DNA of 64,000 nt from Gammaproteobacteria bacterium. Its GTDB lineage: Bacteria; Pseudomonadota; Gammaproteobacteria; Burkholderiales; Burkholderiaceae_C. Both the position numbers and the translations under genes were made by a program. Under the pieces are notes generated by a model, which saw only the letters and a list, made by a program, of their open reading frames with translations, was not told where the DNA came from and made no database searches. This document shows, one piece after another, positions 1 to 8,177 of the stretch; position 1 is the first letter of the stretch, and every line of letters starts with the position of its first letter. The DNA is taken from contig JAHIYE010000010.1 in assembly GCA_018815325.1 (NCBI GenBank), positions 1 to 64,000 on the forward strand, given 5' to 3'.

Positions 1-615
1 ACGCCCGACTACAACAAGAGCAAGAAGGTCAACCTGCACACCCTGACCAAGGAAGAAGTGGCCAGTTGGAAGCCCGGCGACACGCTGTTGCTAAACGGCA
101 AGATGCTGACCGGCCGCGACGCTGCGCACAAGCGCATCCAGGACATGCTGGCCAAGGGCGAGAAGCTGCCGGTGGATTTCACCAACCGTGTGATCTATTA
201 CGTCGGCCCGGTCGACCCTATCAAGGGCGAGGCCGTCGGCCCCGCTGGCCCTACCACCGCCACCCGCATGGACAAGTTCACCGAGATGATGCTTTCGCAG
301 ACGGGCCTGATTTCGATGATCGGCAAGGCCGAGCGCGGCCCCACCGCCATCGAGGCCATCAGGAAACACAAGAGTGCCTACCTGATGGCCGTGGGCGGCG
401 CGGCCTACCTCGTGAGCAAAGCCATCAAGAGCGCCAAGGTGGTGGGCTTCGCGGACCTGGGCATGGAGGCGATCTACGAGTTTGATGTGGTCGACATGCC
501 CGTGACCGTGGCCGTGGACGCCAACGGCATCAGCGTGCACAACACCGGCCCGGTCGAATGGCAGAAGAAAATCGCCACCGGTGAGTTCAAAGGCATCAAG
601 GTCGCCTCAGCCTGA
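1..615 (+). CDS. Class I fumarate hydratase, C-terminal part (5' end outside window)
   Basis: An open frame runs from base 1 to a TGA at 613-615, so only the last 204 residues are present. They match the C-terminal (Fumerase_C) domain of class I, iron-sulfur dependent fumarases, which interconvert fumarate and malate in the TCA cycle. The telltale stretches are YYVGPVDP followed by GPAGPTTATRMDKF, the substrate-binding region of this family, and a tail ending in VEWQKKIATGEFKG. The iron-sulfur cysteines lie in the missing N-terminal part. The next gene, murI, starts three bases after the stop, so the two are probably cotranscribed. FumA, FumB and TtdB-like enzymes cannot be separated from this fragment alone, but the length and sequence fit a single-chain fumarase. 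Confidence 0.93.
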   Translation, partial: TPDYNKSKKVNLHTLTKEEVASWKPGDTLLLNGKMLTGRDAAHKRIQDMLAKGEKLPVDFTNRVIYYVGPVDPIKGEAVGPAGPTTATRMDKFTEMMLSQTGLISMIGKAERGPTAIEAIRKHKSAYLMAVGGAAYLVSKAIKSAKVVGFADLGMEAIYEFDVVDMPVTVAVDANGISVHNTGPVEWQKKIATGEFKGIKVASA

Positions 616-618
616 CAC

Positions 619-1428
619 GTGGGCCCGTCTGGCAGCGCACGCCCCATCGGCGTCTTTGACAGCGGCATCGGGGGCTTGAGCATCCTCAAGGCCCTGCGCG
701 ACGAGTTGCCGCAGGAGTCTTTTGTCTATGTCGCCGACAGCGGGCACGCGCCCTATGGAGAGCGCGACGATGCCCATGTCATCGAGCGCACGCGTGTCAT
801 CGCCCGGCACCTGCGGGCACAGCACCAGGTCAAGCTGCTGGTGGTAGCCTGCAACACAGCCACGGCGGCCGCCATCCAGACCATTCGCAGCGAGCACCCT
901 GACCTGCCCATCGTCGGCGTGGAGCCAGCCCTCAAACCCGCCCTGCTCAGCAGCCAGACCCGTCGCATCGGGGTGATGGCCACCCGGAGCACCCTGGCCA
1001 GCGAGAAATTCCGCATGCTGCTGGCCTCGCTGTCCAGCCAGGCCGAGTTCATTTGCCAGCCTTGCGACGGCCTCGCCGCAGCGATAGAACAGGATAACGC
1101 TATAAAAATAGAAGCGCTCTGCACAGAATACACAAGGGCTATAGGCCAATTTGGCACTGAAACCGGGCAGGTCGACAGCCTGGTACTGGGTTGCACCCAC
1201 TACCCGTTTGCACATGACACCCTGCAGGCCCTGCTAGGTCCACAGGTTCAATTGATAGACGCCGGCGCACCGGTGGCGAGACAAACAAGACGCGTGCTGC
1301 AAGCGGCCAACATGCTGACCGACAGCGGCACGCCTGCCATCACGCTCTGCGCTACCGGCAGCACGCAAGCCCTGCAGGTCGCCGCACAGCGTTGGCTGTC
1401 CCTTGGGAAATCGATCAGTTTGCTATAA
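619..1428 (+). CDS. murI: Glutamate racemase
   Basis: Makes D-glutamate from L-glutamate for peptidoglycan in the cytoplasm. The 269-residue product has the family landmarks: GVFDSGIGGLS near residues 11-21 (catalytic Asp14), the first catalytic cysteine in VVACNTATAA (Cys78), and the second in LGCTHYPF (Cys192, followed by His194). The start is a GTG three bases after the fumarase stop; no good ribosome-binding site precedes it, so coupling to the upstream gene is likely. Residues 161-179 (AIKIEALCTEYTRAIGQFG) are encoded by unusually AT-rich codons that match the family A repeat found elsewhere here. The distance between flanking conserved blocks is close to that of E. coli MurI, so there is little net length change. 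The TAA stop lies in a second family A copy. Confidence 0.95.
   Translation: MGPSGSARPIGVFDSGIGGLSILKALRDELPQESFVYVADSGHAPYGERDDAHVIERTRVIARHLRAQHQVKLLVVACNTATAAAIQTIRSEHPDLPIVGVEPALKPALLSSQTRRIGVMATRSTLASEKFRMLLASLSSQAEFICQPCDGLAAAIEQDNAIKIEALCTEYTRAIGQFGTETGQVDSLVLGCTHYPFAHDTLQALLGPQVQLIDAGAPVARQTRRVLQAANMLTDSGTPAITLCATGSTQALQVAAQRWLSLGKSISLL
1099..1155 (+). repeat. Family A repeat, copy 1, in frame inside murI
   Basis: Begins GCTAT, reaches the conserved AAGGGCT exactly 42 nt later and ends in GGCCAATTTGGC. The 5' palindrome is weak here (GCT...AGC). The copy is read in frame as murI residues 161-179. The 3' half is almost identical to the copies at 19566 and 33352. Confidence 0.7.
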
Positions 1429-1478
1429 ATTGAATAGCTATAAACGCATATCCAAAAAGGGCTTACGGCATTTTTTAC
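1422..1478 (+). repeat. Family A repeat, copy 2, at the 3' end of murI
   Basis: Starts GCTATaaattgaATAGC, a clear short palindrome. It has CGCAT near position 24, AAGGGCT at positions 36-42 and a T-rich tail. Its first bases contain the murI stop codon TAA (1426-1428), so the end of the protein is set by the repeat. No separate strong terminator is seen between murI and the tRNAs. Confidence 0.8.
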
Positions 1479-1519
1479 TTGAAACAATGGAGAGATATGA
1501 GACCAGGGCCGCTGAGGCC

Positions 1520-1596
1520 TGGCCTGCCCGGAGGGGATCGAACCCCCGACCCACAGCTTAGAAGGCTGTTGCTCTATCCAACTGAGCTACGGGCAG
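1520..1596 (-). tRNA. tRNA-Arg (anticodon TCT)
   Basis: The minus strand folds into a full cloverleaf. The acceptor arms CTGCCCG and CGGGCAG pair perfectly, followed by discriminator G and an encoded CCA. The D-arm begins TAGCTCAG, the anticodon stem is ACAGC/GCTGT with loop CTTCTAA, and the T-loop is TTCGATC. The anticodon TCT reads AGA/AGG. It lies 20 bases downstream of tRNA-Pro on the same strand, so the two are probably processed from one transcript. Confidence 0.95.
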
Positions 1597-1616
1597 AGAG
1601 TGAGAGAAATAATGAA

Positions 1617-1693
<77 letters not shown>

Positions 1694-1819
1694 ACGAGCC
1701 CGTATTCTACCGCCCCAATGCCCTGCTTCGGCTTCAAGCCCCAGCTAATCACGATTTATTCACAGAAAAATGCAAGTCCATTGCATGGATGCCCAGAATC
1801 GTCCGCTACAGTGATCGCC

Positions 1820-2584
1820 ATGCCCACGCCCGCCCTTACCCTGCCCTGGCTTGAAGCTGGCGAAGCCTTTCCGCCTGTCGAGCAGGCCTGGGGCCATGAC
1901 AGCCCCATGCCGGGTCTGCTGGCTGCTGGCGGCGAGCTCAACGTCGCCACCCTGTGTGAGGCCTATGCGCGGGGTATTTTTCCCTGGTTCAGCGAAGGAC
2001 AGCCCAACCTGTGGTGGAGCCCCGATCCGCGCATGGTGCTTGATGTGGCGCAATTTCGCCTGCACAGGTCACTGCGGAAAACGCTCGGCAAATTCCGTCA
2101 ATCGCACGATTGCGAAATCCGCTTCGACTCCGCCTTTGAACAAACCATCCAGGCCTGCTCCAGCAGTCCACGCCATGGCCAGGGGGGCACCTGGATTTTG
2201 CCAGCCATGGTACGCGCCTACATTGAGCTCCACCGGGCCGGCATCGCCCATAGCGTGGAGGTCTGGACTGGCGGGGAACTGGTGGGTGGCCTGTATTGCG
2301 TATCACTGGGCAAAGCGGTGTTTGGCGAGTCCATGTTCAGCCGGCAGGCCGATGCTTCCAAGATTGCACTGGCTGCGCTGGTGGGCTTTTGCCGTCACCA
2401 TGGGATCAAACAGATCGATTGCCAGCAAAACACCTCACACCTGGCCTCACTGGGCGCACAGGAAATACCGCGTGCAGATTTTCTGGCGCGTGTTCGCTGT
2501 GGGCTGGAGCAGCCTGCTCCACAGTGGCAGTTCGAAGCTCTATACTGGCGTGAAATTCTGCCATCCAAGCCAGATTCAACGTGA
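1820..2584 (+). CDS. aat: Leucyl/phenylalanyl-tRNA--protein transferase
   Basis: Transfers Leu or Phe from aminoacyl-tRNA to proteins with N-terminal Arg or Lys, marking them for ClpS/ClpAP degradation (bacterial N-degron pathway). The 254-residue product contains the family signature [20 protein letters not shown], then [20 protein letters not shown], and later [19 protein letters not shown] with [15 protein letters not shown]. The frame is open further upstream, but that part overlaps the tRNAs; the ATG at 1820 gives the normal family length. The stop overlaps the GTG start of bpt (GTGA at 2581-2584), so the two transferases are translationally coupled. Confidence 0.96.
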   Translation: MPTPALTLPWLEAGEAFPPVEQAWGHDSPMPGLLAAGGELNVATLCEAYARGIFPWFSEGQPNLWWSPDPRMVLDVAQFRLHRSLRKTLGKFRQSHDCEIRFDSAFEQTIQACSSSPRHGQGGTWILPAMVRAYIELHRAGIAHSVEVWTGGELVGGLYCVSLGKAVFGESMFSRQADASKIALAALVGFCRHHGIKQIDCQQNTSHLASLGAQEIPRADFLARVRCGLEQPAPQWQFEALYWREILPSKPDST

Positions 2585-3339
2585 CGCACCTCAAGGACCT
2601 GCCACTTCAAACCCTGCAGTTCTATGCAACGGCACCTTATCCGTGCAGCTACCTGCCGGAACGGCAAGCGCGCTCGCAGGTAGCGACTCCCAGCCACCTG
2701 ATTCATAACAGCACCTATTCCGAGCTCGTGGCCAAGGGCTTCCGGCGCAGTGGCATGTTCACCTACCGGCCCTACTGTGACGGCTGCCAGGCCTGCAAGC
2801 CTCTGCGTGTGCTGGCCAATGAGTTTCGCCCGGACCGCAGCCAGCGCCGCGCAAGAACACGCCACGCCAATCTGCAGGCCCGGGTACTCAAGCTGTGCTT
2901 TGTACCCGAGCATTACCAGCTTTACCTGCGCTACCAGAACGGGCGTCATGCGGGTGGCGGCATGGACCAGGACAGCATTGACCAGTACACCCAGTTTCTG
3001 CTGCAAAGTCGGGTCAACTCCCGGCTGGTCGAATTCCGTGAATCCCATGCAGATGGCAGCGCCGGCGCGCTGAAGATGGTGTCCATCCTCGATGTACTGG
3101 AAGACGGCCTGTCGGCGGTCTACACGTTTTATGAGCCTGAGGACAACAGCAGCTACGGTACCTACAGCGTGCTGTGGCAAATCGAGCAAGCCCGACAGTT
3201 GAACCTGCCCTATGTCTACCTGGGCTACTGGATTCGTGAAAGCCCCAAGATGAGCTACAAGGCCCGCTTTGCCCCCCAGCAGATTCTGGTGGATGGTGAG
3301 TGGCAGGCCGGTGAAGCCATTCTTGCCGAAGATCAGTAG
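2581..3339 (+). CDS. bpt: Aspartate/glutamate leucyltransferase (Bpt/Ate family)
   Basis: A 252-residue protein of the arginyl/leucyl-tRNA--protein transferase family. In bacteria these add leucine to N-terminal Asp or Glu, creating a primary N-degron. The N-terminal zone has the cysteine pattern of the family: [10 protein letters not shown] near residue 20 and [16 protein letters not shown] near residues 62-77. The C-terminal GNAT-like part contains [20 protein letters not shown] and [18 protein letters not shown] start at 2581 overlapping the aat stop. The pairing with aat supports a complete two-enzyme branch of the N-degron pathway. Confidence 0.94.
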   Translation: MTHLKDLPLQTLQFYATAPYPCSYLPERQARSQVATPSHLIHNSTYSELVAKGFRRSGMFTYRPYCDGCQACKPLRVLANEFRPDRSQRRARTRHANLQARVLKLCFVPEHYQLYLRYQNGRHAGGGMDQDSIDQYTQFLLQSRVNSRLVEFRESHADGSAGALKMVSILDVLEDGLSAVYTFYEPEDNSSYGTYSVLWQIEQARQLNLPYVYLGYWIRESPKMSYKARFAPQQILVDGEWQAGEAILAEDQ

Positions 3340-3383
3340 CCCGTATCAGTCTTCTTGGCCCGCTTGGAATTTCACAAGGTAAG

Positions 3384-4202
3384 ATGGCAGTACCCCATCA
3401 AGAAATTCTCATGAAAAAAAAAGATCCCCATGTTCCGGCGACGCCATCTGTTCAGGTGATCGAACGGATGTTCACCTTGATTGATGTACTGGCTTCACGA
3501 GAAGAAGCCGTGTCGCTCAAGGAAATTAGCGAAAAATCAGGTCTGCACCCTTCCACCACACACCGCATTTTGAACGACCTGGCCACGGGTCGCTTCGTTG
3601 ACCGTGCCCAACCTGGTAGCTACCGGCTGGGCATGCGCCTGCTTGAACTCGGCAATCTCGTCAAAGGCCGCCTCAACGTGCGTGATGCTGCCATGGCTCC
3701 CATGCGGGAATTGCACAAGCTGATCCAGCAGCCGGTGAACCTGAGCATGCGTCAGGGTGATGAGATCGTGTACATCGAGCGCGCCTATAGCGAGCGCTCC
3801 GGCATGCAGGTGGTTCGTGCCATCGGTGGTCGTGCCCCCTTGCACCTGACCTCTGTCGGCAAGCTCTTTCTTGCTGCAGATGACCCACAGCGCGTACGGG
3901 CCTATGCCACGCGTACCGGTCTGCATGGCCACACCAAGAACAGCATCACGCAACTACCCGCCCTGGAGCGCGAACTCGCCAAGGTCCGGCAGTATGGCAG
4001 CGCGCATGACAACGAAGAACTGGAGCTTGGCGTGCACTGCATGGCTTCAGGCATCTATGATGACCAGGACAAGCTGGTCGCAGGCCTCTCGATCTCAGCC
4101 CCGACAGGGCGGCTGGATGAGGGATGGCTGCCCAAGCTGCAAGCGGTCACCGAGGAGATCTCGGCGATCCTGGGGCACAAGCCCGCAACGGCTTCTCGCT
4201 GA
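3384..4202 (+). CDS. IclR-family transcriptional regulator
   Basis: A 272-residue DNA-binding regulator. An N-terminal winged helix-turn-helix at about residues 25-85 (SLKEISEKSGLHPSTTHRIL) is followed by the IclR effector-binding domain (LHLTSVGKLFLAA; later ELELGVHCMASGIYDDQDKLVAGLSISAP). Members bind small acids or aromatics and repress or activate catabolic genes; no target can be deduced because the neighbours are housekeeping genes. AAGG at 3375-3378 lies close to the ATG at 3384; an in-frame ATG at 3411 (product beginning MKKKDPHVP) is an alternative start. The gene runs convergently into pbpG with a shared terminator between them. Confidence 0.9.
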   Translation: MAVPHQEILMKKKDPHVPATPSVQVIERMFTLIDVLASREEAVSLKEISEKSGLHPSTTHRILNDLATGRFVDRAQPGSYRLGMRLLELGNLVKGRLNVRDAAMAPMRELHKLIQQPVNLSMRQGDEIVYIERAYSERSGMQVVRAIGGRAPLHLTSVGKLFLAADDPQRVRAYATRTGLHGHTKNSITQLPALERELAKVRQYGSAHDNEELELGVHCMASGIYDDQDKLVAGLSISAPTGRLDEGWLPKLQAVTEEISAILGHKPATASR

Positions 4203-4206
4203 AATA

Positions 4207-4233
4207 AAAAGAGCCGGTTGAACCGGCCCTTTG
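4207..4233. terminator. Bidirectional intrinsic terminator between iclR-type gene and pbpG
   Basis: GCCGGT-TGA-ACCGGC hairpin (4213-4227), extendable by two further pairs across one mismatch. It is flanked by an A-run on the left (T-run for the minus strand) and CTTTGCTT on the right. It sits between two convergent genes. Confidence 0.75.
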
Positions 4234-4252
4234 CTTATCACGGCGTGATCAA

Positions 4253-5305
4253 TTAATTGACGCTGGCCACCGCTGTCAGTGTGTTGGCACTGGTCGTGAC
4301 GGGAATTCTTTCAACCCAGCGCCGCACACGCTCGGCATCGGCAATACGGGTAAGTTTTCCAGCTGAGTCAAGGAAAACCATGATGAGTTTGCGACCGGCC
4401 ACCTTGGCCTGCATCACCAGGCATTGCCCCGCCTCGGAGATATAGCCTGTCTTTTGCAAGCCGATATCCCAACTGGGGTTTTTCACCAATCGATTGGTGT
4501 TGTTGTACTGGAGCGTGCGCCGACCGACCGCCACCTGGTGACTGGGTGAGGTGGTCAACTCACGCAGCAGGGGGTCGGAGTATGCCGTATTCACGAGTAC
4601 GGCCAAGTCCTTGGCGCTGGATTGGTTATGACTGGACAGTCCGGTCGGCTCAACATAGCTGGTGTCGTTCATGCCGAGCATGCGCGCCTTGCTGTTCATC
4701 AGCCCCACAAATGTGGAAAGACCACCCGGATAAGTCCGCCCCAAGGCATTCGCAGCCCGGTTCTCGCTAGACATCAGTGCAAGGTGAAGCAGTTCCCCAC
4801 GGCTCAACACGGTACCTACGCGCAAACGCGATGAGCTGCCCTTCTCGGTATCCACATCGTCCTGCGTGATCGTGATCATCTCATCCATGGGCAGGGCGGC
4901 CTCACTGATGAGCAAGCCCGTCATGAGCTTGGTAAGGGATGCAATGGGCAGAATTGCCTGCTCGTTCTTGCTGAACAAGACTTCGTTGGTATCCTGATCA
5001 ACCACGAGGGCCACACTCGACTTCAGGGAAAGGTTGTCATGTGAACTTTGCAAGCCAGCCATATGACCATTTGATGGCCTGCTTGATCTGGAGGATATCT
5101 GCACCACGGCACGGCGCTTGCTGACCACCACCGTTTTTGACACCCGGCGCTTGGAGATCACCTTGCTCTTGGCGCTTTTGCTGACTACTTGCTTGCTGGT
5201 GCCGGCGTACGCCACCGGCACAGCCAACATCATGATCAGAGAGGAAACGCCCAGACAACAGACGATTCGGTTCAAATAGGTTCCAGCAAGCAGGCGTCTG
5301 ATCAT
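4253..5305 (-). CDS. pbpG: D-alanyl-D-alanine endopeptidase, PBP7-like (peptidase S11)
   Basis: A 350-residue periplasmic serine peptidase that cleaves D-Ala crosslinks in peptidoglycan. A signal peptide covers about residues 12-34 (hydrophobic stretch ending VAYAG). A Lys/Arg/Ser-rich linker of about 45 residues follows. The S11 domain has all three active-site motifs: SLTK (nucleophile Ser, general base Lys), SSEN (SxN) and KTG in LQKTGYISEAGQC. The C-terminus lacks the long beta domain of PBP5/6, which favours the PBP7 type. The basic linker KRRVSKTVVVSKRR is longer than in E. coli PBP7 and could bind cell wall or nucleic acid, an inference only. Confidence 0.9.
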   Translation of the reverse strand: MIRRLLAGTYLNRIVCCLGVSSLIMMLAVPVAYAGTSKQVVSKSAKSKVISKRRVSKTVVVSKRRAVVQISSRSSRPSNGHMAGLQSSHDNLSLKSSVALVVDQDTNEVLFSKNEQAILPIASLTKLMTGLLISEAALPMDEMITITQDDVDTEKGSSSRLRVGTVLSRGELLHLALMSSENRAANALGRTYPGGLSTFVGLMNSKARMLGMNDTSYVEPTGLSSHNQSSAKDLAVLVNTAYSDPLLRELTTSPSHQVAVGRRTLQYNNTNRLVKNPSWDIGLQKTGYISEAGQCLVMQAKVAGRKLIMVFLDSAGKLTRIADAERVRRWVERIPVTTSANTLTAVASVN

Positions 5306-5346
5306 TTATGCATCCTCAGAATTGATTCAGGATGTAAGGAGTTTAT

Positions 5347-5387
5347 AAAAAAAACCGCGCAAGATCAACTACTTGCGCGGCTTTTTT
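5347..5387. terminator. Strong intrinsic terminator downstream of leuA
   Basis: Perfect 9-bp stem CCGCGCAAG (5355-5363) / CTTGCGCGG (5372-5380) with an 8-nt loop. Eight A's precede it on the + strand (T8 for leuA transcription) and six T's follow. It ends the leuA transcript and separates it from pbpG. Confidence 0.9.
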
Positions 5388-5416
5388 AGAAAAGGCATGA
5401 GAAGTGACCGCTTTTG

Positions 5417-6955
5417 TCAGCCTTGAGCAGCAACCCGATCAGCTTTGCTTTGTAACTTGTTGAGTGCACTGAGATAAGCCTTGGCAGATGCCACCACGAT
5501 ATCCGGGTCGGCGCCAACACCATTAACAACCCGTCCACTGTTTTGTAATCTTACCGTCACTTCCCCCTGGCTCTCAGTGGAGCCACTGATGGCATTGACT
5601 GAATAGAGCACCATTTCCGCACCGCTTTTGACATGCGCTTCGATGGCTTTCATGGAGGCATCCACTGGGCCGTTGCCGTCGGAGGCGCTCTTGACTTCCT
5701 GTCCATTCACCGTGAAAACAATGCTCGCCTGGGGTCGCTCACCCGTTTCACTGTGTTGCGACAAGGAGACAAACCCATACTGTTCCTGTGCATGTGTGAC
5801 GCTTTCGTCGGTGACCAGGGCCAGGATGTCCTCATCAAAGATCTCGCTCTTGCGATCTGCCAACTCCTTGAACTTGGCAAACGCCAGATTGATATCGGCC
5901 TCACTCTCAAGCTGGACACCGAGTTCCTGCAAGCGCTGCTTGAACGCATTGCGCCCGCTGAGTTTGCCCAGCACGATCTTGTTGGTGCTCCAGCCCACAT
6001 CCTCTGCCCGCATGATTTCGTAGGTATCCCGCGCCTTGAGCACGCCATCCTGATGGATGCCGGAGGCATGGGCGAATGCGTTTGCACCCACCACGGCCTT
6101 GTTGGGCTGCACCACAAAACCTGTGGTCTGGCTCACCAGGCGACTGGCCGCCAAGATCTGCTTGGTGTCGATGCCAAGGTCCAAACCGAAATAGTCACGG
6201 CGCGTCTTGACCGCCATGACGATCTCTTCAAGCGAGCAGTTGCCAGCCCGCTCCCCCAGTCCATTGATCGTGCACTCGACCTGGCGTGCACCACCGATCT
6301 TGACGCCGGCCAGTGAGTTCGCCACCGCCATGCCCAAATCGTTATGGCAGTGCACTGACCAGATCGCCTTGTCGGAATTGGGAACACGCTCACGCAGGGT
6401 CTTGATGAAGTTCCCATACAACTCGGGCACGGCATAGCCAACCGTGTCCGGGATGTTGAGCGTGGTCGCGCCCTCCTTGATCACGGCCTCAAGCACCCGA
6501 CACAGGAAGTCCATGTCGCTGCGATAGCCATCCTCTGGGCTGAACTCCACATCCGCCACGAGGTTGCGGGCAAAGCGCACCGACAACTTGGCCTGCTCCA
6601 GCACCTGCTCAGGTGTCATGCGCAGCTTTTTCTCCATGTGCAGTGCGGAGGTGGCAATAAAGGTGTGAACGCGCGAGTGGTTGGCCCCCTTGAGTGCCTC
6701 GGCGGCACGGGAGATGTCACGGTCATTGGCGCGAGACAGCGAGCAGATCGTCGAGTCCTTGATGACATTGGCAATGGCCTGGACCGCCTCGAAGTCACCA
6801 TTGGAGCTGGCCGCAAACCCGGCCTCAATCACATCCACCTTGAGACGCTCAAGCTGGCGGGCAATACGCAGCTTTTCATCCTTCGTCATGGATGCGCCAG
6901 GTGACTGTTCGCCATCCCGCAAGGTGGTATCAAAAATGATCAATTTGTCAGTCAT
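5417..6955 (-). CDS. leuA: 2-isopropylmalate synthase
   Basis: First committed step of leucine biosynthesis, condensing acetyl-CoA with 2-oxoisovalerate in the cytoplasm. The 512-residue product starts [35 protein letters not shown] is the HMGL-like TIM-barrel signature carrying the metal-binding Asp. [14 protein letters not shown] supplies His202 and His204, and LNIPDTVGY and [14 protein letters not shown] are further conserved blocks. The C-terminal 130 residues form the LeuA allosteric domain for leucine feedback. The ATG at 6955 is chosen because AGGAGA lies just upstream and the homology starts here; the open frame continues to 7024 but without homology. A leader peptide and terminator lie just upstream. 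Confidence 0.96.
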   Translation of the reverse strand: MTDKLIIFDTTLRDGEQSPGASMTKDEKLRIARQLERLKVDVIEAGFAASSNGDFEAVQAIANVIKDSTICSLSRANDRDISRAAEALKGANHSRVHTFIATSALHMEKKLRMTPEQVLEQAKLSVRFARNLVADVEFSPEDGYRSDMDFLCRVLEAVIKEGATTLNIPDTVGYAVPELYGNFIKTLRERVPNSDKAIWSVHCHNDLGMAVANSLAGVKIGGARQVECTINGLGERAGNCSLEEIVMAVKTRRDYFGLDLGIDTKQILAASRLVSQTTGFVVQPNKAVVGANAFAHASGIHQDGVLKARDTYEIMRAEDVGWSTNKIVLGKLSGRNAFKQRLQELGVQLESEADINLAFAKFKELADRKSEIFDEDILALVTDESVTHAQEQYGFVSLSQHSETGERPQASIVFTVNGQEVKSASDGNGPVDASMKAIEAHVKSGAEMVLYSVNAISGSTESQGEVTVRLQNSGRVVNGVGADPDIVVASAKAYLSALNKLQSKADRVAAQG

Positions 6956-6999
6956 CTCATTCTCCTGTTGACCTGTCACCTGAAATTTGAAAACACAAA

Positions 7000-7033
7000 A
7001 CAAAAAGGCCCGCTGCGGATGCATACGGGCCTT
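7000..7033 (-). terminator. Intrinsic terminator in the leuA leader (attenuator)
   Basis: Arms AAGGCCCG and CGGGCCTT (7005-7012 and 7026-7033) pair perfectly around a 13-nt loop. On the minus strand they are followed by TTTTTGTTTTG. The hairpin lies between the leader peptide stop and the leuA ribosome-binding site. ACGGGC inside the leader codons is complementary to GCCCGT of the terminator's first arm, so a competing antiterminator is possible. Confidence 0.85.
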
Positions 7034-7055
7034 GTTGGAAAAAAGTGCGCGTGCG

Positions 7056-7112
7056 CTACTGTCTCCGCCCGTGTTGGCGATCCAGCAGTAGTGCTAGTGC
7101 AATTTTCTTCAT
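7056..7112 (-). CDS. leuA leader peptide (18 residues, leucine-rich)
   Basis: A short frame directly upstream of the leuA terminator encodes [18 protein letters not shown]. Four of residues 6-10 are leucine, encoded by CTA, CTA, CTG, CTG; CTA is rare in this GC-rich genome. The stop TAG (7058-7056) lies 23 bases before the terminator hairpin. This is the arrangement of amino-acid attenuators: scarce leucyl-tRNA stalls the ribosome on the Leu codons and allows read-through into leuA. It is too short for ordinary gene finders. There is only a weak ribosome-binding site (GAACGC), and no promoter could be placed confidently. Confidence 0.8.
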   Translation of the reverse strand: MKKIALALLLDRQHGRRQ

Positions 7113-7178
7113 GCGTTCAATGTACCATAAAAATTTCCGCCTTGCAGCACCTGCGGGCATGCCAAAGCTGGGGACGGA

Positions 7179-7994
7179 CTATTTGTGGAGCCCCCGCTCA
7201 TCCGGCTCATCGGTCGAGATGCTGATCACACTGACCGGTTGCCCCTTGACTCGGCGCCAGCCGTAGATCACATAGCCGCTGACCCCATAGAGCACGAACA
7301 CGGCAAACAACACGATGGGAGGATCGATGTTGATGACGGCAATCGCCAGCGCAATCAGCACAATGGCTGCAAATGGCACGCTCTTTTTCATGTGCACATC
7401 CTTGAAGCTGTAGAAAGGTACATTGGTAACCATGGTCAGCCCCGCATACAGCGTAAAACCGAACATCACCCATGGCACGCTCTCACCCTTCACACCCAGG
7501 TCTGTCATCAGGCCAATAAAGCCCGCAACCAAAGCCGCTGCCGCAGGTGATGGCAAACCCTGGAAATAGCGCTTGTCCACGACTGCCGTGTTGACATTGA
7601 AGCGCGCCAAACGGAGCGCTGCACAGGCGCAGTAGACAAACGCAGCGATCCAGCCCCAGCGCCCCAGCCCCTTGAGCGCCCACTCATAGGAAATGAGGGC
7701 CGGTGCCGCACCAAACGAGACCATATCCGAGAGCGAGTCCATCTGTTCACCAAAGGCACTCTGGGTATTGGTCATGCGCGCCACGCGCCCATCGAGGCTG
7801 TCGAGCACCATGGCGACAAAAATGCCCACAGCAGCAAGGTCATAACGGCCATTCATGGCCATGACAATAGCGTAGAACCCCCCGAACAATGCGGCCAACG
7901 TGAACAGGTTGGGCAGGATGTAAATGCCCTTACGGCGCTTGCGCACAACGACCGCCTCGGGATTGTCGAATTCGGAGTCAGCTCCATCATGCAT
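7179..7994 (-). CDS. pssA: CDP-diacylglycerol--serine O-phosphatidyltransferase
   Basis: Makes phosphatidylserine, the precursor of phosphatidylethanolamine, at the inner membrane. The 271-residue polytopic protein carries the CDP-alcohol phosphatidyltransferase motif DG-x2-AR-x8-G-x3-D-x3-D at residues 68-90 (within DSLDGRVAR...GEQMDSLSD). Six to eight hydrophobic segments are visible (for example PNLFTLAALFGGFYAIVMAM and IVLIALAIAVINI). It belongs to the type II membrane PssA of Bacillus and many proteobacteria, unlike the E. coli phospholipase-D-type enzyme. The next enzyme, psd, is the gene upstream on the same strand, 183 bp away. Confidence 0.95.
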   Translation of the reverse strand: MHDGADSEFDNPEAVVVRKRRKGIYILPNLFTLAALFGGFYAIVMAMNGRYDLAAVGIFVAMVLDSLDGRVARMTNTQSAFGEQMDSLSDMVSFGAAPALISYEWALKGLGRWGWIAAFVYCACAALRLARFNVNTAVVDKRYFQGLPSPAAAALVAGFIGLMTDLGVKGESVPWVMFGFTLYAGLTMVTNVPFYSFKDVHMKKSVPFAAIVLIALAIAVINIDPPIVLFAVFVLYGVSGYVIYGWRRVKGQPVSVISISTDEPDERGLHK

Positions 7995-8177
7995 AACGTT
8001 GGCCTTTCATCTTGATCAAATGTGCAGCCCCTCGTGCAGGCATCTTGGTATCCGGAATGTGTTCTTTGTGAGGACATGACATGCCGTGGAGTGTACGGCA
8101 GCCAGCACAATAGCCCTCTGTGTCAATACTGTACCCTTGCGCAAACGAGGGTGGAGAGTGCTTCGTGATACGTGGCT

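Noticed and set aside
8101-8150. Possible reverse-orientation family A copy downstream of psd
   Set aside because: AATAGCCCT and TTGCGCAAA are present, but the 42-nt spacing and palindrome are missing.
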